A DNA stretch of 64,000 nt from Pontiellaceae bacterium B1224 (GCA_029432815.1 JAROBA010000014.1:1-64000), one strand, 5' to 3'; counted from the stretch's first letter, positions 8,786 through 17,759 are shown. Program-made: numbers and translations. The notes: a model not told the origin generated them from the letters alone.

Positions 8786-9817
8786 ATGAAAGTCCTGCTT
8801 TGTTGGTTATTACTTTGCGCTTCGTCGTATTCGGTTACCAATTACGTTGATCAGGCGAGCCCTAATCCGACGCCCCCTTACACCAAGCTGGGAAACGGCC
8901 GCCGCCAATATTGAAGATGCGGTTGGTGCTGCCTTGCCGAGTAATACGGTACTGGTTGCGGATGGATACTACACGCTGTTGAACACAATAACCCTGCCTG
9001 GCTATAGCCGCTTAGAGAGTGTTGCTGGCCCTGATGTCACGTATATCGAAGATCCCCCGGATAAGGTTTATATTGATCTTCCTGAGAATGGCCACATCAG
9101 CGGGTTCTCGGTAATGGTGCCGCTGGAAGTGGCGGTGGCTTAGCATTTGTAACTGCCTATAACTGTGTTATTCACGGGAACAGCGCTGCCGGTGATGGAG
9201 GCGGGATACTAAGCGGAAATGCTTTTAATTGTGTCATAACGGATAATTATTCGGGCGGTAAAGGCGGCGGAGTTTTCGGAGCCGGTGGTGAATTGGTTTC
9301 TGCATGTACACTCATCAACAACGTAGCCGAGCGGGGTGGGGACGCCCTGTCTGGAGACCTCGAATATGGTGGCCCCTATGCACGGAACTGTATTTTTGTG
9401 GAGGATGGTAATCAGCCTAAGGCAAACATGTTTGGCGACAACACCATTATCAGTTATTCAAGCTCCATAAATCTGCACCATGGCGTTTTAGGGAACATTA
9501 CAAACAGCCCCGCATTCATCAATTTTGAAACGGGCAACTACCAGCTCACCCCCGAGTCGGCCTGTATTGATGCGGGGATTAATAACCCCGACAATGGAAC
9601 GACAGATATGGATGGAAATCCGCGCATCGTCGGCAGCACCATTGATATGGGGGCCTATGAATTCCAGACGTCGGAAAGTGCAGTATAAATTCCGCTACGC
9701 GCCGTACTGGAATATTCGACGGACCTGCAGACGTGGACGAATTCCGGCAACACGGTTGAGTGGCTGATTCCTGCCGATGAAGCGGATGAGGTATATCGGG
9801 TGATGTTGGAGATTTAG
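8786..9817 (+). pseudogene. Choice-of-anchor-Q / beta-helix secreted protein, broken
   Basis: The frame starts at ATG 8786 with a signal peptide and the family hallmark NYVDQASPNPTPPYT. It shifts by an extra A near 8884; SWETAAANIEDAVGAA continues in the next frame. A second shift occurs near 9115, after which GSGGGLAFVTAYNCVIHGN reads on. It then hits an in-frame TAA at 9686-9688 directly after the conserved MDGNPRIVGSTIDMGAYEFQ end. Reading through that stop gives a typical C-terminal tail (VLEYSTDLQTWTNSGNTVEW) to TAG 9815-9817. This shows one ancestral gene of about 340 codons inactivated by two frameshifts and one stop. The intact family forms secreted right-handed beta-helices. Confidence 0.85.
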
Positions 9818-9863
9818 TAGACGAATTCTGAGGGCAGATCCCGTCGATTGAGAAGTAAAAAAA

Positions 9864-9888
9864 GCCTCGGAATCCCGAGGCTTTTTTC
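9864..9888 (-). terminator. Rho-independent terminator of clpX (bidirectional)
   Basis: Hairpin arms GCCTCGG and CCGAGGC flank an AATC loop at 9864-9881, with an A run on the left and a T run on the right, so it can act on both strands. Half of it survives as a copy near 4245. Confidence 0.85.
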
Positions 9889-9913
9889 ATATCCATCCGC
9901 CTTTGCGTGGAGT

Positions 9914-11173
9914 TTAGGCTGATTTCTTTTCAGTCTCGACGAGCTTGAGGCCTTCCAGCGGGTGGAGGCCGTGCTCGACCATATCGCGTGTGATCACACA
10001 ATGCGTAACATCGTCGCGCATCGGGATTTCATACATCACGTCGAGCATCAGGTGTTCGATGATGGCTCGCAGCCCGCGAGCGCCGGTTTTGCGTTTGAGG
10101 GCCATGCGGGCTAGGGCACGCAGTGCATCTGTTTCAAACTCGAGCTCGACATCATCCATGGCCAGCAGTTTTTTGTACTGCTTGATCATAGCGTTTTTCG
10201 GCTCGGTGAGAATATGAACCAGATCGTCTTCGGTTAGTTCCTGCAGCATGGTGACGACCGGCAGGCGACCAATGAATTCCGGAATCAGACCAAAACGCAG
10301 CAGGTCTTCGGATTCGACATTCATGGTTACAAAATTCGGAGACTCTTCTTCGCTGGACTTTGCCGTGGTTCCGAAGCCCATCGATTTTTTGTCGACCCGT
10401 TGTTTGATGATGTCTTCAATCCCGACAAAGGCACCGCCGCAGATAAAGAGAATGTTGGAGGTATCAATTTCAAGATATTCCTGCTGCGGGTGTTTGCGTC
10501 CTCCTTTCGGGGGAACGCGGGCCACGGTGCCTTCAATGATTTTCAGCAGGGCCTGCTGAACGCCTTCACCGGATACATCGCGGGTGAGGGAGACATTATC
10601 GGTTCGACGGCCGATTTTATCGATCTCATCAATATAGATGATGCCGCGCTGGGCACGGTCCACATCATAGTCGGCGGCCTGCAACAGCTGCAGCAGAATA
10701 TTTTCAACATCTTCACCCACATAGCCGGCTTCGGTTACGGTGGTCGCATCGGTGATTGCGTACGGAACATTCAGCGAACGGGCCAGTGTTTTGGCGAGCA
10801 GCGTTTTTCCGCTGCCGGTCGGGCCGATCAGCAATACGTTGGATTTATCGATCTCAATGCCGTCTTCATCCAGTTCGGCAAACATACGTTTGTAGTGGTT
10901 GTGAACGGCCACAGATAAAACTTTTTTAGCCATGTCCTGCCCGATGACGTACGCATCCAGTTTTTCTTTGACTTCATGAGGCGCCAAGACGCCGATTTCC
11001 TGCGAAGACGTCGGTTCGTCCACATGGTCTTCAGACTGGTGGCCTAACAATGCATCGCAAAGGCCAACGCACTCATCGCAGATGAATACGCCCGGTCCGG
11101 CAATGAGTCGTTTGACTTCTTTTTCGTTCTTTCCGCAGAAGGAACACTCAGGAGTGTTATGCTTATCCGCCAT
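9914..11173 (-). CDS. clpX: ATP-dependent Clp protease ATP-binding subunit ClpX
   Basis: 419 aa, the usual length. The N-terminal zinc-binding domain has Cys10, Cys13, Cys32 and Cys35. An AAA+ module follows with Walker A GPTGSGKT (near 118) and Walker [11 protein letters not shown]. The IGF-like ClpP-docking loop region lies around residue 265. It unfolds substrates and feeds them to ClpP in the cytoplasm. It is last in the tig-clpP-clpX order, 14 bases after clpP, as in many bacteria. The last 16 codons have a second, synonymously diverged copy at 4307-4357. Confidence 0.97.
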   Translation of the reverse strand: MADKHNTPECSFCGKNEKEVKRLIAGPGVFICDECVGLCDALLGHQSEDHVDEPTSSQEIGVLAPHEVKEKLDAYVIGQDMAKKVLSVAVHNHYKRMFAELDEDGIEIDKSNVLLIGPTGSGKTLLAKTLARSLNVPYAITDATTVTEAGYVGEDVENILLQLLQAADYDVDRAQRGIIYIDEIDKIGRRTDNVSLTRDVSGEGVQQALLKIIEGTVARVPPKGGRKHPQQEYLEIDTSNILFICGGAFVGIEDIIKQRVDKKSMGFGTTAKSSEEESPNFVTMNVESEDLLRFGLIPEFIGRLPVVTMLQELTEDDLVHILTEPKNAMIKQYKKLLAMDDVELEFETDALRALARMALKRKTGARGLRAIIEHLMLDVMYEIPMRDDVTHCVITRDMVEHGLHPLEGLKLVETEKKSA

Positions 11174-11187
11174 GGGATTTCCTTAAA

Positions 11188-11787
11188 TTATTTTGCGTGT
11201 TCGACCACTTCGTCGATCAGTCCGTATTTAGCCGCCTGGGCCGCCGACATAAAGTTGTCGCGATCGGTATCTTTTTCAAGATCTTCGACTTTCTTGCCGG
11301 AATGGCTGGCCAGAATGCCGTTAAGAATTTGTTTGATGCGCTGGATTTCCTGCGCCTGAATCTGGATGTCGGTTGCCTGGCCCTGCGCACCGCCGAGCGG
11401 CTGATGAATCATGATGCGGGCATTGGGCAGTGCAAAGCGTTTGCCCGGCGCACCTGCCGCGAGCAGAACCGCGCCCATGCTGGCTGCCTGGCCCATGCAA
11501 TAGGTGGTAATGTCGCACTTCAGAAACTGCATCGTGTCATAAATTGCCAGACCGGCTGTAACTACGCCGCCCGGGGAGTTAATGTAGAGACTGATATCTT
11601 TTTCGGGGTCTTCGCTCTGAAGGAACAACAACTGGGCAACCACAAGGTTTGCCACGGTGTCATCGATGGCGGTTCCAAGAAAGATGATGCGTTCCTTGAG
11701 GAGGCGGGAATAAATGTCGAACGCGCGTTCGCCACGCCCGGTCTGTTCAATGACGGTTGGAACCAGATAGTTTGCTACTTCGTTCAT
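11188..11787 (-). CDS. clpP: ATP-dependent Clp protease proteolytic subunit ClpP
   Basis: 199 aa from the start at 11787, which has GGAG about 7 bases upstream. An upstream ATG at 11817 would add ten residues not typical of the family. The catalytic triad is Ser103 in GQAASMG, His128 in MIHQPLGG and Asp177 in DTDRDNFM, with the family spacing. It forms the tetradecameric serine-protease chamber that pairs with ClpX. Downstream of tig, with about 100 bp between them. Confidence 0.96.
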   Translation of the reverse strand: MNEVANYLVPTVIEQTGRGERAFDIYSRLLKERIIFLGTAIDDTVANLVVAQLLFLQSEDPEKDISLYINSPGGVVTAGLAIYDTMQFLKCDITTYCMGQAASMGAVLLAAGAPGKRFALPNARIMIHQPLGGAQGQATDIQIQAQEIQRIKQILNGILASHSGKKVEDLEKDTDRDNFMSAAQAAKYGLIDEVVEHAK

Positions 11788-11889
11788 TAAAAAACTCCGT
11801 TGGTAAGGTTGGATCAATGAACTATTGGCTCAATGGGCGTTTCCATCAATCCAATAATCCATCCATCCCGTTTTCCGGCTCAGTGAGCC

Positions 11890-13185
11890 TTACTTGATTT
11901 TCGCGTTTTCGACCATGTAGTCCAGCGCTTTATTGAAACGAATCTGCTCACCTACGCTGGCAATGGAGTCGTTTTCTACCATTTCCTTACGCAATGCCGA
12001 AGCATCTTTGCGCTGCTGGATAGCCATCGATGCGATTTCTTCGTCCACTTCCACTTCAGAGGCGTCGTACTCCAGTTCTGTAGCAATTCCAAGGCCAATG
12101 TAGCGAAGCTTTACGTTATCGAGCGCGCGTGTTTCGGCTTCTTTAACGATCTCTTCCTGTTGCTCGGCAATCTGTTCCTGCGTGGCACCCATCATCATGC
12201 GCTGGTTGGCAATGTCATACATCACGTTGCGCACCTGCTGCTGAACAATGCTTTCCGGAACCTCGATTTTTGTTTTCTTGATCAGGTATTCAACGATCTG
12301 CTCGTGCTTTTTGCCAAGTGCCATATTTTCGGCCTGAGCTTCGAGCTGCTCGCGGATATTGCTGCGCAATGCTTCTTCGGATTCAATCTGCAGTTTAGCC
12401 AGAATTGTTTCATCGAGCTGCGGAACCGTGCGAACCCGTACGGCCGTGACTTCAACGTTATAAAGCGCTTTAACACCAGCCAGTTCTTTCACCATGAAAT
12501 CTTCCGGGAAGGTGACTTCCACTTCCTTTTTGTCGCCGACGTTCATGCCGATGATGGCAGCGCCCATGCCGGGGATGAAAGCGTGTTCATCAGCAGAAAC
12601 CCAGTAGCCTTCGCCGGAACCAATGCCTTTGGCTTCCGGAATCGCTTCGGAAAGGGCAGTGCCGTCGGTGGTGGCATCGTAGGTCAGCTGACCCATATCG
12701 CCTGCATCAACGGCTTTGTCGGTCACTTCTTCATAGTTGGCGTGCTGGCTGAGGATGGCGTCGATCTGCTCCTGTACCTGCGCGTCGGTGACTTCGATTT
12801 TTTCTTCTTTCACCGGAATGTCGGTGTATTTCGGGAGTTTGAACTCCGGCTCAACATCAACGGTGACATCGAAGGAAACCGGTTCATTGTCCTTGATTTC
12901 CACTTCGGTGGCATCGACCACATTGACGACTTTCAGTTCAGATTCCTGAAGGGCTTCGTGGTAATATTTCGGTAGCACGCGCTCCTGCAGGTCCTGATTG
13001 ATTTCCTGAGCATATTTCTTTGCAACCACGTGTTTTGGTGCTTTGCCTTTACGGAATCCGGGTATGTTGGCGAACTTGATGTAGGCCTTCAGAGTATCCG
13101 CTTTTTCTTCGGCGATTTTGTCAGCCGGAATTTCGATGGTCATGGTCTTGCGGCAGGTGCCGGCATCCTTCACTGAAACATTCAT
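11890..13185 (-). CDS. tig: Trigger factor chaperone
   Basis: 431 aa. The N-terminal ribosome-binding domain carries FRKGKAPKHV, the variant of the GFRxGK(V)P ribosome-docking signature. A central FKBP-like domain (about 150-245) and an extended helical C-terminal domain follow. It folds nascent chains and acts as a peptidyl-prolyl isomerase at the ribosome exit. The start ATG is preceded by AAGGA. First gene of the tig-clpP-clpX cluster. Confidence 0.95.
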   Translation of the reverse strand: MNVSVKDAGTCRKTMTIEIPADKIAEEKADTLKAYIKFANIPGFRKGKAPKHVVAKKYAQEINQDLQERVLPKYYHEALQESELKVVNVVDATEVEIKDNEPVSFDVTVDVEPEFKLPKYTDIPVKEEKIEVTDAQVQEQIDAILSQHANYEEVTDKAVDAGDMGQLTYDATTDGTALSEAIPEAKGIGSGEGYWVSADEHAFIPGMGAAIIGMNVGDKKEVEVTFPEDFMVKELAGVKALYNVEVTAVRVRTVPQLDETILAKLQIESEEALRSNIREQLEAQAENMALGKKHEQIVEYLIKKTKIEVPESIVQQQVRNVMYDIANQRMMMGATQEQIAEQQEEIVKEAETRALDNVKLRYIGLGIATELEYDASEVEVDEEIASMAIQQRKDASALRKEMVENDSIASVGEQIRFNKALDYMVENAKIK

Positions 13186-13232
13186 AAATCCTTGTACTCC
13201 TGTAATTACCTGTTTTTGGTCAAAAGGCGGTG

Positions 13233-13261
13233 AATCTACGCATAAACACCCTTCAGGTCAA
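13233..13261 (-). promoter_or_regulatory. Candidate sigma-70-type promoter of tig
   Basis: On the minus strand TTGACC (13256-13261) and TAGATT (13233-13238) are separated by 17 bases and lie about 50 bases before the tig start. Good -35 match, moderate -10 match; not tested. Confidence 0.5.
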
Positions 13262-13278
13262 GCTTGTGCGGGGCCGAT

Positions 13279-13293
13279 TTCCAAGGATTGGAA
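13279..13293. repeat. Palindrome TTCCAANNNTTGGAA, exact copy 1
   Basis: Exact match, spacer GGA, in the spacer between tig and the HTH regulator gene, 28 bp (start to start) from the next copy. Confidence 0.95.
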
Positions 13294-13306
13294 GGTCCTG
13301 AAAACG

Positions 13307-13321
13307 TTCCAAAGATTGGAA
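13307..13321. repeat. Palindrome TTCCAANNNTTGGAA, exact copy 2
   Basis: Exact match, spacer AGA. It covers the presumed -35/spacer region of the promoter whose -10 is TATAAT 13327-13332. Confidence 0.95.
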
Positions 13322-13326
13322 GTGAG

Positions 13327-13332
13327 TATAAT
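13327..13332 (+). promoter_or_regulatory. Candidate -10 element for the HTH-nfeD-flotillin operon
   Basis: Perfect TATAAT 73 bases before the HTH gene start, with no good -35 at 17 bp. Exact palindrome copy 2 occupies that place. Confidence 0.4.
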
Positions 13333-13404
13333 AATTATGCAGATTTACAATGGCACAAAAAAAAGGCATGTTTTAAAACGTATGCCTCTTACAAGGAGAT
13401 TTCC

Positions 13405-13872
13405 ATGGATTCATATGAAGTAATGAAAAAGTCGGTCAGCGATCTAGGGGTGAAGTCAGTGGCTTCCGACCTCGGGCTGTCGACCTCGCTGATCTATAAA
13501 TGGTGCCAGCCCTCCAGTTCGGAAGATGCCAGTGGGGCGGAAAATCCATTGGATCGTCTCCGGCGGGTTTATGAACTGACCGGCGATAAGGGACCGATCG
13601 AATGGCTCTGCCGGAAGGCGGACGGTTATTTTGTGGAGAATGCCCCCACAGAAGAGATCGATGCCATTCCGCTGCTGCATATGACCCGTCGCATTGTTCG
13701 TGAGTTTTCCGATGTGCTGGATGTGCTCACGGAAAGCATCGATAACGACGGCCAGATTGATCTCACAGAGGCCAAGCAGATCCGTCGGGAGTGGGAAAAG
13801 TTAAAATCTACTGCAGAAAGCTTTGTCAGTTCCTGTGAGAAAGGAACCTATTTTGACGACGGGGAGGGATAA
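13405..13872 (+). CDS. CII-like helix-turn-helix regulator
   Basis: 155 aa from ATG 13405, which follows AAGGAGAT at good spacing; an upstream in-frame start at 13264 lacks this. The N-terminal helix-turn-helix reads SVASDLGLSTSLIYKWCQ (about 17-34). The remainder is helical with an acidic C-terminus, the overall shape of phage regulatory CII-type proteins. It lies 3 bases ahead of the NfeD-like gene and 650 bases ahead of the flotillin gene, all on the same strand. It is therefore probably cotranscribed with them and may control them. Target unknown. Confidence 0.75.
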   Translation: MDSYEVMKKSVSDLGVKSVASDLGLSTSLIYKWCQPSSSEDASGAENPLDRLRRVYELTGDKGPIEWLCRKADGYFVENAPTEEIDAIPLLHMTRRIVREFSDVLDVLTESIDNDGQIDLTEAKQIRREWEKLKSTAESFVSSCEKGTYFDDGEG

Positions 13873-13875
13873 ATC

Positions 13876-14517
13876 ATGAATGCGTGGTGGAGTGAATTAT
13901 CAGGCATAACGCAATTCTTTTACGGAATGGCGGTCTTTTTCAGTGTGTTTTTCCTGTGGCAGATTGTTGCCGCATTTATGGGGCTGGATGGTGACGATGT
14001 GGATGTCTCCGGGGCCGGTGACATGGATATGGATGCGGACATTGATTTTGACGTTGATGCGCCGGATGATGTGAGCCATGCCGATGTGGTTGAATCCTCT
14101 CAGGCGTTCAAAGTGCTCAGCCTGCGTTCCATCATCACCTTCTTTACGCTCTTTTCCTGGATGGCGGCGCTTTATACGACCCAGGGCGTTGAACTTTCCA
14201 ATGCCTTGCTCTGGTCCAGTATCTGGGGCGTGGTCGGGATGCTGATTGTAGCGTTTATTTTCTACGGGATGAATCGGCTCACGGAAACCGGCACAAAGGA
14301 TATGGCGACCGCCCGCGGGAAAACGGGAACGGTTTATCTGAATATTCCTGCGGCAGGTTTTGGTGAAGTGAAAGTGGAAGTCAATGGTGCGATAGAGCAC
14401 ATCAAGGCAAAAAGTGTGGATGGGTCTGAGCTGCTGGCCGGAACAGAAGTTAAAATTGTTCAGGTCATGAGCCAGACGTTGGTTGGGGTTGTTAAATTAT
14501 CAGGTGAAGGAGCGTAA
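13876..14517 (+). CDS. NfeD-like membrane protein (flotillin partner)
   Basis: 213 aa. A membrane helix at about 12-36 is followed by a strongly acidic Asp/Met-rich stretch (38-66) with repeated D-V-D/D-M-D units. Two more membrane helices lie near 82-102 and 112-135. A C-terminal OB-fold-like domain (about 140-213) starts at ARGKTGTVYLNIPAAGFGEV, typical of NfeD proteins next to flotillins. It probably anchors or organises flotillin-rich membrane patches. It ends 3 bases before the flotillin start, and the flotillin ribosome-binding site GAAGGAG is in its last codons. Confidence 0.8.
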   Translation: MNAWWSELSGITQFFYGMAVFFSVFFLWQIVAAFMGLDGDDVDVSGAGDMDMDADIDFDVDAPDDVSHADVVESSQAFKVLSLRSIITFFTLFSWMAALYTTQGVELSNALLWSSIWGVVGMLIVAFIFYGMNRLTETGTKDMATARGKTGTVYLNIPAAGFGEVKVEVNGAIEHIKAKSVDGSELLAGTEVKIVQVMSQTLVGVVKLSGEGA

Positions 14518-14520
14518 AAA

Positions 14521-16062
14521 ATGGAATGGTTAATCGGGTTAGTACTCATCGCAATTGCCGCTATCGGCGCACTGTTGGCATTGGTCAGTCGATATCGGAG
14601 ATGTCCCTCAAACAAGATTTTGGTGATTTATGGTAAGACCTCCAGCGGTGCGGCCAAGTGTGTGCACGGCGGAGCGGCTTTTGTCTGGCCGTTAATTCAG
14701 GATTTTGCCTATCTCGATCTGGAACCGTTCGTGGTTCCTATTGATCTTAAAAATGCGCTGTCGCAGGAAAATATTCGTGTAACGGTTCCAACCACGGTAA
14801 CGGCGGCGATATCTAATACCAAAGGTGTCATGCAGAATGCCGCCGTGCGTCTGCTTGGATTGAGCCGACAGGAGATTGAAGACCAGGCGCAGGACATTAT
14901 TCTCGGTCAGATGCGTGCGGTAATCGCAACCATGCTGATTGAAGAGATCAATCGCGACCGGCAGGCCTTTCTGGCAAAAGTAAACGAAGCCGTGTCCGGC
15001 GAGCTGGAAAAAATCGGTCTGTATCTGATCAACGTCAACATTCGCGACATTGAAGATGAATCGGGCTATATCGAAGCACTCGGCCGGCGCGCCGCTGCAG
15101 AAGCAATTAACCAGGCGCTGGTCGATGTGGCCGAACAGGAAAAACTGGGTCAGACCGGGGTGGCCATTCGCGAACGAGATAAGCGTGTTGCTGTGGCCGC
15201 TGCAACGGCCTCGGCCGAGATTGGTGAAGCCGAAGCCGACCGGGATCGCCGTTCGAAATCGGCCGGACTCGATGCGGAAGCTGCTTTGGGTGAAACCGAA
15301 GCACGTGCTAAAAAGGCGGCCTATGAGGCCAATCAGTCGGTGGCCGAGGAAGAAGCTCGTAATCGTCGTGAATCCGCTGCAAAAGATGCCGATGGTGCCA
15401 TTCGTGTGGCACAGGAATTGGCTGAGAAAAATGCGGAAGAAGCCCGTGCCCAACGCGAAGCAGCCCGTCTGAATGCCACCATTATTGTTTCGGCAAATGC
15501 GGATAAAGAGCAGACGGTTATTATGGCGGAAGCACAGAAAGCAAAAGCCATTATTGCAGCAGAAGCCAGCAAAGCAACGCAGATCATTGGTGCGGAAGGT
15601 GAAAAGCAACAGCTGATCATTTCCGCCGAAGGTACGAAAGAAAGCACCATCAAAATTGCCGAAGGGGAAGCCGCAGGTACGCTGGCGAAAATGACCGCTG
15701 AAGGTCAGGGGGTAAAAGCGATTCTCGATGGTAAAGCGAAAGGGTATGAAGCTCTGGTTGGTGCATGCGATACGGTGAATGATGTGGCTTCGTTGCTGCT
15801 CATCGAAAAACTAGAGAAGATTGCCGGTGTGCAGGCGCAGGCAATTTCCGACCTGCCGATCGAAAAAGTGATTGTCTGGGATGGCGGAGGAAAAGACGGA
15901 GGCGGTCTTTCCGGTCTCGGCGGTCGTCTGATGGGAGCGCTGCCTCCGATGCACGACCTCGCTAAACAGGTCGGGCTGGATCTTCCTGAGTTCCTTGGGA
16001 AACTGTCGGACGATACAAGTGAACCGAATCCTGAAGAACCTCCGGCCCCCATGGCGGAATAA
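14521..16062 (+). CDS. Flotillin-family SPFH protein
   Basis: 513 aa. One N-terminal membrane helix (about 3-25) is followed by an SPFH/band-7 domain (30-200) with RDIEDESGYIEALGRRAAAEA at its end. A long Ala/Glu/Lys-rich coiled coil follows (205-420) with repeated AEA/IIxAEG units. The C-terminal tail (420-513) is Gly- and Pro-rich. This is the YqiK/FloT-type arrangement that builds membrane microdomain scaffolds. The gene order HTH-NfeD-flotillin and the near-zero spacing indicate one operon. Confidence 0.9.
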   Translation: MEWLIGLVLIAIAAIGALLALVSRYRRCPSNKILVIYGKTSSGAAKCVHGGAAFVWPLIQDFAYLDLEPFVVPIDLKNALSQENIRVTVPTTVTAAISNTKGVMQNAAVRLLGLSRQEIEDQAQDIILGQMRAVIATMLIEEINRDRQAFLAKVNEAVSGELEKIGLYLINVNIRDIEDESGYIEALGRRAAAEAINQALVDVAEQEKLGQTGVAIRERDKRVAVAAATASAEIGEAEADRDRRSKSAGLDAEAALGETEARAKKAAYEANQSVAEEEARNRRESAAKDADGAIRVAQELAEKNAEEARAQREAARLNATIIVSANADKEQTVIMAEAQKAKAIIAAEASKATQIIGAEGEKQQLIISAEGTKESTIKIAEGEAAGTLAKMTAEGQGVKAILDGKAKGYEALVGACDTVNDVASLLLIEKLEKIAGVQAQAISDLPIEKVIVWDGGGKDGGGLSGLGGRLMGALPPMHDLAKQVGLDLPEFLGKLSDDTSEPNPEEPPAPMAE

Positions 16063-16086
16063 ACGTCCAGAGTTTGGAACGATGAA

Positions 16087-16116
16087 AGCTGCCTTTAATA
16101 GGGCGGCTTTTTTTTT
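16087..16116 (+). terminator. Terminator after flotillin gene
   Basis: Hairpin AGCTGCC / GGCGGCT with an 8-base loop, followed by nine T residues. Confidence 0.85.
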
Positions 16117-16188
16117 GGGTCTCATCCATTGCGCTTCTTTACCCATTTTATGGTCAGCTTGGTTTCAATCCTGCTAGTCTAATGCGCT

Positions 16189-17175
16189 ATGGAACATATT
16201 CATGGCGCGATCTCTTCTCTGGGTGCCTTTGCACCGATTACCTGCATCTTTCTCTTTCTGCTGGCAAGTCTGCTGGTGGTCTGGCGTTTGGAAGCGCTGG
16301 CGGGGCAGGGCGTGGAAGGTACGGTGCTCGGCACCATTTTTATGCCGTTCTGCTCCGGGATGGGGAATATCGTCTTCGCGTTGGTGATGGCCCGCAGTCA
16401 GGGGCGTGGCGAAGATGTGCTGATCAACTGCCTGTTTAACAATGTCACCAATCTGACGCTTTTAATCGGGTTGCCGGTTTTGATCTGGGGCATGGCCCGT
16501 ATTCCACGGAAGAAAACCAAGGCCGTGGTACTGGAGCATAAAATGGGGCGCCTTTCGCTGGCACTCAACCTGGTGGCCGCGCTCTTTTTTTCCGCCTTCC
16601 TTTGGATGCTGGCGGCTGATGGAACCCTGTCCAGAATGGATGGTTTCGTACTCCTGCTGTTGTTTGTGTTCTGGCAGTGCTTTCATATTTACGATGTAAA
16701 AAAAACCAACCTGTTGAAAAAGAAGACGTACCCGCTCACGCTCCCGCTGGAGGTGTTCGTTCTTATGCTCGGGGCGGCGGGAGTCTTCATTAGCACCGAC
16801 TGGCTGGTGCAGTGGTTCCAGTCATTGGAAAGCGCCACGGTCTCTCCGCAAATACTGGGCTGGGCGAGTGGCGTGCTGATGGTGCTGCCGAATGCGCTGC
16901 TGGCTTTTTATTACGGGTCAAAAAAAAGGATGGACGTGGTCTATACCTCGCAATCCGGCGATGCCCATATCTGCATTCCGCTCTGCATCGGCCTGTTTGC
17001 GGTATTTAAAGAGATTCCAACCTCTGGATTTCTTCAGCAATCGTTGTTGATTCTGATGGGTCTGTGCGCCGTGCATCTGCTCTTTGTCGTTGCGCTCGGG
17101 AAACTCCCGCGCCTTGCCGGAGCTGCTCTGCTCGCCGCCTTCGGCTGGTTTGTCTGGGTGGGAATGAGTTTGTAG
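16189..17175 (+). CDS. Sodium/calcium exchanger-like membrane protein, atypical
   Basis: 328 aa with about ten hydrophobic segments. Two half-repeats resemble the alpha repeats of CaCA antiporters: MGNIVFALVMARSQGRGEDV with CLFNNVTNLTLLIG (about 63-102), and GWASGVLMVLPNALLAF (about 224-240). The membrane Glu normally found in the S-L-P-E / T-S-L-P-E motifs is missing in both: the first reads C-S-G-M-G-N, the second V-L-P-N. Transport of calcium by the usual mechanism is therefore doubtful. No clear ribosome-binding site precedes ATG 16189. Its stop codon TAG lies inside a terminal repeat of a MITE-like element (17171-17255). Confidence 0.65.
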   Translation: MEHIHGAISSLGAFAPITCIFLFLLASLLVVWRLEALAGQGVEGTVLGTIFMPFCSGMGNIVFALVMARSQGRGEDVLINCLFNNVTNLTLLIGLPVLIWGMARIPRKKTKAVVLEHKMGRLSLALNLVAALFFSAFLWMLAADGTLSRMDGFVLLLLFVFWQCFHIYDVKKTNLLKKKTYPLTLPLEVFVLMLGAAGVFISTDWLVQWFQSLESATVSPQILGWASGVLMVLPNALLAFYYGSKKRMDVVYTSQSGDAHICIPLCIGLFAVFKEIPTSGFLQQSLLILMGLCAVHLLFVVALGKLPRLAGAALLAAFGWFVWVGMSL

Positions 17176-17255
17176 TTCCACCTTTTATGTCCGCCGTAGC
17201 CTTGGCGTAGGAGGAAGGCGACCATTCCGCAGAGCCGGCTGAAGCCGGAACTACA
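17171..17255. repeat. MITE-like element with 9-bp terminal inverted repeats
   Basis: TGTAGTTCC at 17171-17179 and GGAACTACA at 17247-17255 are exact reverse complements bounding 85 bp. The inside holds two smaller hairpins (GCCGTAGCCTTGGCGTAGG and GCCGGCTGAAGCCGG). The left terminal repeat supplies the stop codon of the exchanger-like gene. No transposase is present in the window. Confidence 0.65.
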
Positions 17256-17261
17256 TACTTT

Positions 17262-17678
17262 TTAACTCAACGGGTCCGCAATAAACGCTTCCAGCAGGTT
17301 GCTGAAATGCACTTGCGCCTTGGTCCACATAGGGCTGGAGGTAATCTGATCGGTGTTTTTTTCGGTATTGTTGAAGAGAATCAGCGTGTCGGTTCCCACC
17401 ACCATGTGAGCATCGAATCCCGATCCGAACCCTTCGTGGGAAAAGGCAAAATCGCCGATTAAAATATTTTCAGGGTCCAGCGTTTCCCGCAGCGAGGCAA
17501 TGTCTTTGCTGAAGTCGGCCACAAAAGCCTCTTTCCGCGTCCCGCCGTATTCCGCCAGTTTCCAGCCATTGGCGCTTCGTTCAACCAGAGCCCATTCGTC
17601 AAAGACCGGTTCGCCAATGGTGGTTTCCATATGCTGCAGGGCAGTTTCGATGCGGGTTTTTGCGGTGTCTAAATTCAT
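17262..17678 (-). CDS. Hypothetical small cytoplasmic protein
   Basis: 138 aa, no signal peptide or membrane helix. It begins with a helix (LDTAKTRIETALQHMETTIG) followed by alternating strands (FDEWALVERS, GWKLAEY, MVVGTDTLILFNN), recalling a profilin- or roadblock-like alpha/beta sandwich, but no family was recognised. The start ATG follows the SD-like GAGGA, which lies inside a one-mismatch copy of the window-wide palindrome (17680-17694). Convergent with the exchanger-like gene. Confidence 0.6.
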   Translation of the reverse strand: MNLDTAKTRIETALQHMETTIGEPVFDEWALVERSANGWKLAEYGGTRKEAFVADFSKDIASLRETLDPENILIGDFAFSHEGFGSGFDAHMVVGTDTLILFNNTEKNTDQITSSPMWTKAQVHFSNLLEAFIADPLS

Positions 17679-17759
17679 GTTCCAATCCTCGGAAGTTGTT
17701 TGCGGCAGAGAATAGGGGATTTATCCCTGATTTCCAGCCTTTAGCCCGACCGCTTTCGT

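Noticed and set aside
11868-11893. Hairpin GGCTCA/TGAGCC next to the tig stop as a terminator
   Set aside because: Six-bp stem with one-base loop and no T run; too small and poorly shaped.
14692-15609. 305-codon minus-strand frame over the flotillin gene
   Set aside because: Composition (Phe/Cys/Arg-rich) is that of an antisense shadow of the Ala/Glu coiled coil.
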